From Polynucleobacter hallstattensis (lineage in GTDB: Bacteria; Pseudomonadota; Gammaproteobacteria; Burkholderiales; Burkholderiaceae): a stretch of DNA of 64,000 bases. How positions within the stretch are numbered: the stretch's first letter is position 1; every line of letters begins with the position of its first letter. Position numbers and translations under genes: made by a program. A model generated the notes under the pieces. The model made no database searches. It had not been told where the DNA came from and saw nothing but the letters and a program-made list of their open reading frames with translations. Where the stretch lies: contig NZ_JACVPO010000001.1 in NCBI RefSeq assembly GCF_018881835.1, forward strand, positions 1,116,001 through 1,180,000, in the 5' to 3' direction. Shown here in pieces: positions 22,625-30,370 of this stretch.

Positions 22625-23749
22625 TTATTTCTTTGCTTTTCTGCGGTTCTTTACAGCTAAAGCTAAGCGTTGCAATACGTTGACTGAGTCTTCCCAGTTA
22701 ATACAAGCGTCGGTAATACTCTTGCCATATTCCAATTTATTTGGATCATCTTTTCCAGGTGAGAATTTTTGTGCGCCATCATTGAGATGACTTTCAATCA
22801 TGACGCCAAAAATTTGCTTTGAGCCAGATTCAATTTGTTCAGCAATATTTTCCGCCACCACAATTTGACGCTCATGTTTTTTGCTAGAGTTTGCGTGCGA
22901 TAAGTCAACCATCAAGCTGGCTGGAAGCTTGGCAGCTTCAAGCTCAGAGCAGGCTGCTTGCACATATTGCGCTTCATAGTTAGGCTCTTTACCACCACGT
23001 AAAATAACGTGACAGTCTTTATTGCCTTTAGTTTCCACAATCGATACTTGACCGTTTTTATGAACGGATAAGAAATGGTGTGGACGGCTAGCTGCCTGAA
23101 TAGCATCGGTAGCAATCTTGATGTTGCCATCAGTGCCATTCTTAAATCCGATTGGCGCTGAGAGGCCAGAAGCCAGTTCGCGATGCACTTGACTCTCGGT
23201 AGTGCGTGCGCCAATAGCGCCCCAAGAAATCAGATCTGCAATGTATTGCGGAGAAATCACATCTAAAAATTCGCTACCTGCAGGCATGCCTAGGCGATTA
23301 ATTTCCATCAATACTTGGCGAGCCATGCGTAAGCCTTCTTCAATGCGATAGCTCTCATCTAAGTATGGGTCATTAATTAAACCCTTCCAACCAACGGTGG
23401 TGCGTGGCTTTTCAAAATAGACTCGCATCACAATTTCGAGTTCACCCGAGAAGCGATCACGCTCTGCGAGCAGTCGTTGGCAGTACTCTAATGCCGCACG
23501 GGGATCATGAATTGAGCAGGGCCCGATGATCACAAGCAGTCGATCATCTTTTCCATGAATGATGTCACGAATCTTTTTACGTGTTTTGCTGATCAGCGCT
23601 TCTGTAGGTGTTCCAGCGATCGGGAAAAAGCGAATCAAATGTTCTGGTGGTGGCAGAACAGTAATATTGTGAATGCGTTGATCATCCGTATCTGACGTTT
23701 TATCAACGGCAGCGTACCAGTTTGCGGGATTCGTATTTTGTTGGCTCAT
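22625..23749 (-). CDS. aroG: 3-deoxy-7-phosphoheptulonate (DAHP) synthase, class I
   Basis: First step of the shikimate pathway: condensation of phosphoenolpyruvate and erythrose-4-phosphate. Signature segments are LVIIGPCSIHDPRAALEY near residue 89, MRVYFEKPRTTVGWKGL, GARTTESQVHRELASGL and MVDLSHANSSKKHERQ, which match AroF/G/H-type enzymes with an N-terminal regulatory extension. Which amino acid inhibits it cannot be told from sequence alone. It is 374 aa. It lies 19 bp after tldD and is probably the last gene of yhdP-nitrilase-tldD-aroG; a strong terminator follows. Confidence 0.95.
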   Translation of the reverse strand: MSQQNTNPANWYAAVDKTSDTDDQRIHNITVLPPPEHLIRFFPIAGTPTEALISKTRKKIRDIIHGKDDRLLVIIGPCSIHDPRAALEYCQRLLAERDRFSGELEIVMRVYFEKPRTTVGWKGLINDPYLDESYRIEEGLRMARQVLMEINRLGMPAGSEFLDVISPQYIADLISWGAIGARTTESQVHRELASGLSAPIGFKNGTDGNIKIATDAIQAASRPHHFLSVHKNGQVSIVETKGNKDCHVILRGGKEPNYEAQYVQAACSELEAAKLPASLMVDLSHANSSKKHERQIVVAENIAEQIESGSKQIFGVMIESHLNDGAQKFSPGKDDPNKLEYGKSITDACINWEDSVNVLQRLALAVKNRRKAKK

Positions 23750-23768
23750 TCGGCTATTTTAAGCCGTA

Positions 23769-25259
23769 TTAAGCCGTTCCTCCGACAGTCAGGCTGTCGA
23801 TACGTAAAGTTGGCTGCCCAACGCCCACGGGGACGCTTTGACCCTCCTTGCCGCAAACCCCGATACCGCCGTCTAATTTCAGGTCATTTCCGATCATGGA
23901 GACCTGTTTTAAGGACTCTGGGCCGCTTCCAATGATGGTGGCGCCTTTGACGGGATATTGAATTTTGCCGTTTTCTACCCAATAGGCTTCTGAGGCTGAA
24001 AATACGAATTTACCGCTAGTAATGTCGACTTGACCGCCCCCAAAGTTGACGGCATAAAGGCCGCGTTTAATGCTGGCTACGATTTCTTGAGGGTCATCCT
24101 TGCCAGCCAGCATATAGGTATTGGTCATGCGGGGCATCGGTAGGGAGGCAAAACTCTCGCGCCGTCCATTACCTGTCAGGGGCATATTCATGAGTCTGGC
24201 ATTCAGGCTGTCCTGAATGTAACCCTTCAAAATACCATCTTCAATTAAGGTAGTGCATTGGGTGGGAGTACCTTCATCATCGATATTGAGTGAGCCACGA
24301 CGACCAGAAAGTGTTCCGTCATCGACTACGGTGACACCTTTAGCAGCAACGCGTTGTCCAATACTGCCAGCAAAAGCTGATGAGCCCTTGCGATTAAAGT
24401 CGCCCTCAAGGCCATGACCTACTGCTTCGTGTAGTAAAACTCCAGGCCATCCTGGTCCCATCACTACTGTCATTGGGCCCGCTGGGGCAGGGCGAGAATC
24501 TAGATTAATTAGTGCGCCATCAACAGCCTCATCAACATATTGATTAATGAGCTCTGTATTGAAGTAGTGGTAATCATGACGAGCGCCACCGCCCGAAGAT
24601 CCGGATTCGCGACGACCATTTTGTTCGGCAATCACATGCACTGATACCCGCACCAGTGGACGTACGTCAGCTGCTAATAAGCCATCAGCTCGAACTACGA
24701 GCACCACATCAAACTCACCTGCCAAGCTAGCCATCACCTGAATGATCCGTGGGTCGCGCGCTTTTGCACGACGCTCAATGCCTTCAAGTAGGGTGATCTT
24801 TTCTTGGGGCGCTAGTGAATCTAAAGGATTTAAGTCTGAGTAGAGTCCGTTGGAAACGGGCGTAAAGATTTTGCTTGCAACGGCACGCGTCCCACCTTGG
24901 GGCCCAATTACTCGAGTAGATTTAGCTGCTTTATTCAGAGCCTCTAAATTAATTTCATCAGAGTATGCAAAGGCAGTCTTATCTCCATAGATCGCGCGCA
25001 CACCAACACCCTGATCAATGCTAAAACTACCAGATTTCACAATACCTTCTTCTAGACTCCAGCTCTCACTGCGGGTGTGTTGAAAATACAAGTCAGCATC
25101 ATCGAGCTGATGCGTAAACATATTGCCAAAGGTGTGATGCAAATCTTGCTCAGAGAGGCCGGTTGGCTCAAGCAGAATGGATTTAGCCAGCTTGAGAAGA
25201 TCGGCCTGTTTCTTGGGCTTTGTCCAATCACTTGGAAATAATGCTTCTGGTGCTCTCAT
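23769..25259 (-). CDS. tldD: Metalloprotease TldD
   Basis: Zinc metalloprotease subunit that, with TldE/PmbA, unwinds and degrades unfolded peptides and matures some modified peptides. The metal and active-site motif HEAVGH is at residues 277-282, within GVLLHEAVGHGLEGDF. The C-terminal domain has SGKFVFSASEAYWVENGK. It is 496 aa, near the usual 480. A pmbA partner is not in this window. It follows the nitrilase gene by 24 bp, and yhdP-tldD adjacency is also found in E. coli. Confidence 0.95.
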   Translation of the reverse strand: MRAPEALFPSDWTKPKKQADLLKLAKSILLEPTGLSEQDLHHTFGNMFTHQLDDADLYFQHTRSESWSLEEGIVKSGSFSIDQGVGVRAIYGDKTAFAYSDEINLEALNKAAKSTRVIGPQGGTRAVASKIFTPVSNGLYSDLNPLDSLAPQEKITLLEGIERRAKARDPRIIQVMASLAGEFDVVLVVRADGLLAADVRPLVRVSVHVIAEQNGRRESGSSGGGARHDYHYFNTELINQYVDEAVDGALINLDSRPAPAGPMTVVMGPGWPGVLLHEAVGHGLEGDFNRKGSSAFAGSIGQRVAAKGVTVVDDGTLSGRRGSLNIDDEGTPTQCTTLIEDGILKGYIQDSLNARLMNMPLTGNGRRESFASLPMPRMTNTYMLAGKDDPQEIVASIKRGLYAVNFGGGQVDITSGKFVFSASEAYWVENGKIQYPVKGATIIGSGPESLKQVSMIGNDLKLDGGIGVCGKEGQSVPVGVGQPTLRIDSLTVGGTA

Positions 25260-25283
25260 CTTGATTTTGCTGAACTTTCTGTA

Positions 25284-26117
25284 TTAAAGCTTGCGGTGTT
25301 TTAGTGCGGGTAGCTTAGAGCGTACCTCTTTTAATTTATCTTTGCTGAGTGTGCCCTGAATAAAACCCTCCCCCTCAGGAAGATTACTCAATATCTCTCC
25401 CCATGGATCGATTAGCATGCTCTCACCCCAAGTACGCCGTTGATTCAAGTGAACACCACCTTGTGCTGAAGCTAGGACATAACATTGGTTTTCAATTGCA
25501 CGAGCGCGCAGAAGAATTTCCCAATGATCTTTTCCAGTGGTGTAGGTAAACGCAGCCGGAATAATGTGGCAATCCACTTGGCCAAGGGCGCGATATAGCT
25601 CTGGAAAACGTAAGTCATAACAAATACTTAAGCCAAAACGCCATTCAACTTCATTAAGCTGGATTACAAATTGACCCGGTTGACTACCCGCTGAAATGGT
25701 TTCAGATTCCTCATAACGCTCCGTTGGAGTTTGAAATCCAAATAAATGAATTTTGTCGTAACGAGCGATTTGTACGCCTCGAGGATCAAACACTAGGGAG
25801 GTATTGAGAACCTTATTAGATTCTTTAGCCTCCAGAGGAATAGTCCCTGCAACTAAATAGATATTATTTTCTTGTGCAATCGCGGCGAGACGTTCTTGAA
25901 TTGGACCAGACCCTGCCGATTCGCGCGCATTTACCTTATCGGTATCCCTCAATCCCATTAAGCAAAAATATTCCGGCAATACGGCAATCTGCGCTCCGCA
26001 ATCTTTAGCCGCTTTAATTAAGCGAGCTGCAGTCTCGAGATTTTCATGAAGGCTGGGAGTCGACACCATTTGTATTGATGCTATGTTGAGTTCAGAAGCA
26101 TTACTAGGTGCGTTCAT
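25284..26117 (-). CDS. Carbon-nitrogen hydrolase (nitrilase superfamily, Nit1-like)
   Basis: Amidase of the nitrilase fold. The catalytic triad is readable: Glu49 in AVLPEYFCL, Lys122 in RYDKIHLFG and Cys166 in LSICYDLRFPELYR. The motif order and 277-aa length resemble the Nit1/deaminated-glutathione amidase branch, which hydrolyses a glutathione damage product. Substrate assignment is inference from similarity of motifs. It sits between yhdP and tldD, 16 bp after the former, in a conserved beta-proteobacterial arrangement. Confidence 0.88.
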   Translation of the reverse strand: MNAPSNASELNIASIQMVSTPSLHENLETAARLIKAAKDCGAQIAVLPEYFCLMGLRDTDKVNARESAGSGPIQERLAAIAQENNIYLVAGTIPLEAKESNKVLNTSLVFDPRGVQIARYDKIHLFGFQTPTERYEESETISAGSQPGQFVIQLNEVEWRFGLSICYDLRFPELYRALGQVDCHIIPAAFTYTTGKDHWEILLRARAIENQCYVLASAQGGVHLNQRRTWGESMLIDPWGEILSNLPEGEGFIQGTLSKDKLKEVRSKLPALKHRKL

Positions 26118-26133
26118 CTATTTAACCTGGCAT

Positions 26134-29100
26134 TTAGTTGGAGGTGTTTTGGTTTGCAGGCGGGCTTGCTGGAGCAGAATTGGGCGAGCTTGGTTTTGTT
26201 TGCTCTTTCAAAAGATTCTTAGTGCGAATTGTCTCTAAGGTTTTAGAATCGAGTGGTTGACCCTTTTGATCTAGGGGGATCACTTCCGGATTGTCCCATG
26301 ATCCCTGAACTAAATAATCTGTCTGCATGGTTCGGTTAATTTGATTGGTGATGAGGTACTGCCCCAACACTGCTCCTAGGCCAATAATGGGGTTGATTGC
26401 AAATGCCGCTAGTGAGCCTGCAGTGGCGTCAATTGTAGGAAAGATGGTGATGCGGAGATCTTGAGTTTCTTTGGCGACATTAATTTGCCCCGTCATGGCA
26501 ACCCGAGCTTGATCTAGAATCATGGTGAATTGTTTGGTTTGTGCAACCCCTTGTGCAATCTCAAAATTACTAGCGATAGAATTGAAGGGTGTACCTTTAG
26601 TTGCTAAGTTTCCGAGACTACCTTTTAGGTCAAAGGTTGCAAATCTAAAGAGACTTTGCAGACTCAGAACATCCAATAACTTAGCTCCATCAGAATTGAC
26701 TTCTAGTAAGCGACCTTTGGCGAGGTCTAGGCTCACGTTGCCAGCAAGAGAATCATAGGCTGGAGAAAAAGGTGACCCAGACCATGAGAGTGAGGCATTA
26801 AGCTTTCCTTCGCCACCCTCTACCGATTTAGAGTTACTCCAGTGAGCAATAATCTGCCCCGCATCTTTAATATTCACATCCGCGGTAAATGAGCTTAGTT
26901 CAGGATTATTTGGGGTGCGAGCCTGCCACTGACCTTTGATGGTGGAGTTGCCTTGAGGATTATTAATTTGCATTGACTCAAGCTTCATGAGATCACGACT
27001 AGTTTTGGATTTGATCTTTACAGCACCTAGTTGCGCCTTTGTCCAACTCAAATCATCGATCGTTAAATCTAGGCTGGGGATAGCATTTGGGTCGACTGGA
27101 GTCTTGAGGGGAGTAGCTTTTTGTAGGGCATCTTCTTTGGGTAGTAAGGCTGGAGATGTGCGTTGATCTGGAACTTTTAAGCGTGCAAGTCTTCCAGAAA
27201 CAAATCCACTAGGGTGATCACTACTGTCGGGTTGCCATTGCAATTGTCCAGCGATCTGGGGTGAATTTAAACGCAGTTGCCAAGCAATATTTTTTTTCTG
27301 AGACTGCATACTGACATCAGCCCACTCGCGATCTAGGGCTATTAATTTCTTCACTTGAGCAGAGATTTGTACATCCTCCTGGAGAGTATTTGACGGATTG
27401 ACTTCATTCGCTCTCCCCTTTGATTTTCCTGCCCCCAAAAACTCTACCCACTGATCAAGATCAAGTTCATTGCTTGCTAAGTAGAGAGAAGTACCTTGCT
27501 GTGGCAATGATGCCGGCGACCCAACTCCGATTGCATTTTTTACTTCATTTACCGAATTGAGATTTCCCTGAAGAAAGTATTGCCCCCCTAATTTTCCAGA
27601 CCAATCTGCACGCACTAAATTACTCTTGCTGACTGGGTAAATTTTTAGACTGAGCTCTCCCAACATAGGAGTTCCTGCTAGTTTCTTAGCGGGTGAGGGG
27701 GCGGAGCTTGCCCAATTACGTAAATCAAAATTGAGCTTGGTTTGACTGCCCGCTTTGTTAAAGTTGATCAGACCTTCGTATTTGGCCGTTCCACTCATCG
27801 CGGTGAGGAGTGCAGGGTGAGCTCGAGATCTTAAATTTCCTGAAATGTAATCTTTGATGAAGCTAGCATTGATATCACCTCCGATGCTAAAGCTAGTGTT
27901 GCCTGCTGAAGAGGGTGCGCTAGCAATCTTGAGGACACCACCTAAAAAGTTTGCGGTGACATTATCAAACTCAGGATTAACTTCGGTAATGCGCACCTTA
28001 CCCTTTAGATTTTCCAAGGGAGGAACCTGCCCCCATTGCATTTGATTTCCGGGAAGATTAATTTTTGCATCGAAGTTGACATCGTTACTTCCAGATAGCG
28101 GAATTTTTAAGTCAAGACCGACATTTACGGGGCCCTTGAGGGAGAGATTCTTGGCTAAGTTCGCTTGTGCAATGCCTACGGGTGATGCAAATAGGTATTC
28201 GAGGATTTCAGAGCCATCTCCCTCAATGGAGCCATTAATGAGTAAGGCCAGATTTTTAGCGCTGAGATCTGGAATTTGTGATTGGACCTTAGTGATAGCC
28301 ACCTTTTTGTAGTTTGCTGTATCAACGTCAACCTTCAATGCTGCTTGTTTCATTTTGATACTGCCGCTGACATTGTTAAGTGCTGACCAAACCCCTTGGC
28401 TTTTTGGAAGCAGAGGTACTGGCTTGAAGCTTGCTTTGGAGAAAGGTAGGTTTAAGCTGAGCTCTCCCACAGTGCCAGCTGGGTAAGGCGCTTGATTGGG
28501 GTCGCCTTTAATATGCAAAGAGCCATTTTGAATCTCCCCAGACTCAAAGGCTTTGCTCAGGTATAGGCGGCTATCCTTATCCATTCCAACTGGTAAATAG
28601 CGATATGCTGTTGCTAACTTAGCCTTAACAAACTCCATATCGAGTGTTATTTGATCGGGTTGCTTAGGGCCGCCAATCAAATAGCTGAGATCAATATTGG
28701 TGGTGATTTCAGAGTTACTGAGCTGCAATTTCTTAGCATTAATTAGCCAACCACCTTTCTGTTTGGACCAACTAATCTCACCCTTTGCGCGGTCCAATTG
28801 AATTTCAGAGGCGGATAAAAAGTCATTCATCTCTAACTCAAGGTTGCTCGAATCTAGTGCGAAATCACCTTGTTTCTGATTAACCACTAAGTTACCAGAC
28901 AAATTTGTAACTGAGGGTATCGATTTATTCACTCCAGTGAAGCTAATATCATTCAGCTTTGCACTAATAGTGAAGTCGAGTTTGCTTGAGGAAAACCAAT
29001 TTCCTGGAATGGGTAAAGCCGATAGGGCGGATTGGCTCTCGGACCAATTCATATCTACATTCTGTAATTCACCATCCGCTTCAGAAATCTTGATCCATTG

Positions 29101-30291
29101 ATGAATCTTTTTTGGCAGAGGAAGATTTAGGGCAAAAAGTGCAATATCTTCTAATTGTATTTTTGGTGATGAGAAGCCAAACTCTTTAATCTCGCCACCA
29201 TCTTTTGGCGCACGCCAACGGAAAGTAATAGGGCTTAATTTTTCAAGCGGCGCAGTTTGTGGGCTGTCGATATTGCGCCATGCCAAGGTTTTTGTTGTGA
29301 GAGAATTTAAGCCGCCATCTGTATCTTGGATGAGCTCTGTCTCTAGCCTGCCAAACTCAAGGGGATCCTCATCCTTGTTTAGTTGCACTATGAGCTGATC
29401 AGCTATTAAGGACATTTGCCCGCCATTAGCCTTGCCCCCATCAAGCTTCAGGCTGCCCTGAGAGTTGATTTTGCCGCCTAGGTCATAAATTGGAAGACTC
29501 AGGTCTTTGGAAATTTGACTGAGCTTGAGGTCAGCAAAATCCCATGAAACAGTTCCGATCCAGTCGCGCCAGTTACCCGCTTGGCCACCAAGGTGATGGA
29601 CAAAGTCAGCTTGAAGTTTGATTGGGCTTGGACTCCAAGGGGTTTGGGTAAGGATCTGACCTTCATGACTACGAATACCGTTTATTAAGCGGAAGCTTTG
29701 AATATCAATGGCGGTTTTTAGCCTTCGACTTTGTTGGTCTTCCCAATAAATTTTGGCATTGTTAACTTGGATATTATTTTGAGCGAGCAACCAGTTTCCA
29801 GTTGAAAAATTATCAGCATTGCCTTGAATCGGAATTCCGGCAATCGAAACTATGCCTTTTGCATCTCGTTGTGCGTATAGCTGCGCCTGATCAATGGTGA
29901 TCTCGTGAAAATAGGGTGCTAAATAATAGAAAGAAAGCCAGCTAAGTTGCCCGCTAATATTTTCAATGAGTAAGGGCGGGGTGGAAGTGCTTGCATTATT
30001 GAATCGCAAACCTTGAATCGCAAAGTGAGGTCGAATTCCAGTCCAGGATACCTGTACATCATCCATTGTGACGTTGGTGCCCAAGCGAGCACTCATTAAG
30101 CGCTCTATAGTTGGCTTTGATTTCTCAATTTGTGGCCAAAGAATAAAACGCACCCCAAGATGGCCTAATACGAAAAAAGCCATAGTGACACCGACAAGAA
30201 TGAGGGCACGCTTACGCCAACGACCACCAAAACCTGGAGGACGTTTTTGAAGCACGCTCTGCAGGCGAGTCCGGATAATATTTACAAGCAT
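26134..30291 (-). CDS. yhdP: YhdP-family AsmA-like lipid transport protein
   Basis: A very large (1385 aa) envelope protein. One N-terminal membrane helix near residues 29-50 (ALILVGVTMAFFVLGHLGV) anchors a long periplasmic body rich in beta strands, expected to form a repeating-groove rod. YhdP, TamB and YdbH carry phospholipids from inner to outer membrane in E. coli. The C-terminal AsmA-like region has LDLAKGRLLEVNSDGAKLLD and LITNQINRTMQTDYLVQGSW, typical of the family. The tail is rich in Pro, Ser and Asn. First gene of yhdP-nitrilase-tldD-aroG. Function in this organism is inferred from family. Confidence 0.9.
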   Translation of the reverse strand: MLVNIIRTRLQSVLQKRPPGFGGRWRKRALILVGVTMAFFVLGHLGVRFILWPQIEKSKPTIERLMSARLGTNVTMDDVQVSWTGIRPHFAIQGLRFNNASTSTPPLLIENISGQLSWLSFYYLAPYFHEITIDQAQLYAQRDAKGIVSIAGIPIQGNADNFSTGNWLLAQNNIQVNNAKIYWEDQQSRRLKTAIDIQSFRLINGIRSHEGQILTQTPWSPSPIKLQADFVHHLGGQAGNWRDWIGTVSWDFADLKLSQISKDLSLPIYDLGGKINSQGSLKLDGGKANGGQMSLIADQLIVQLNKDEDPLEFGRLETELIQDTDGGLNSLTTKTLAWRNIDSPQTAPLEKLSPITFRWRAPKDGGEIKEFGFSSPKIQLEDIALFALNLPLPKKIHQWIKISEADGELQNVDMNWSESQSALSALPIPGNWFSSSKLDFTISAKLNDISFTGVNKSIPSVTNLSGNLVVNQKQGDFALDSSNLELEMNDFLSASEIQLDRAKGEISWSKQKGGWLINAKKLQLSNSEITTNIDLSYLIGGPKQPDQITLDMEFVKAKLATAYRYLPVGMDKDSRLYLSKAFESGEIQNGSLHIKGDPNQAPYPAGTVGELSLNLPFSKASFKPVPLLPKSQGVWSALNNVSGSIKMKQAALKVDVDTANYKKVAITKVQSQIPDLSAKNLALLINGSIEGDGSEILEYLFASPVGIAQANLAKNLSLKGPVNVGLDLKIPLSGSNDVNFDAKINLPGNQMQWGQVPPLENLKGKVRITEVNPEFDNVTANFLGGVLKIASAPSSAGNTSFSIGGDINASFIKDYISGNLRSRAHPALLTAMSGTAKYEGLINFNKAGSQTKLNFDLRNWASSAPSPAKKLAGTPMLGELSLKIYPVSKSNLVRADWSGKLGGQYFLQGNLNSVNEVKNAIGVGSPASLPQQGTSLYLASNELDLDQWVEFLGAGKSKGRANEVNPSNTLQEDVQISAQVKKLIALDREWADVSMQSQKKNIAWQLRLNSPQIAGQLQWQPDSSDHPSGFVSGRLARLKVPDQRTSPALLPKEDALQKATPLKTPVDPNAIPSLDLTIDDLSWTKAQLGAVKIKSKTSRDLMKLESMQINNPQGNSTIKGQWQARTPNNPELSSFTADVNIKDAGQIIAHWSNSKSVEGGEGKLNASLSWSGSPFSPAYDSLAGNVSLDLAKGRLLEVNSDGAKLLDVLSLQSLFRFATFDLKGSLGNLATKGTPFNSIASNFEIAQGVAQTKQFTMILDQARVAMTGQINVAKETQDLRITIFPTIDATAGSLAAFAINPIIGLGAVLGQYLITNQINRTMQTDYLVQGSWDNPEVIPLDQKGQPLDSKTLETIRTKNLLKEQTKPSSPNSAPASPPANQNTSN

Positions 30292-30370
30292 GATCTCTAT
30301 TATCCGTCAGCTATTAGGTGATCGCCAAGCTTCTACAAGTTTGAGTCTAGAGTCGGATTAAGATGGAGAA

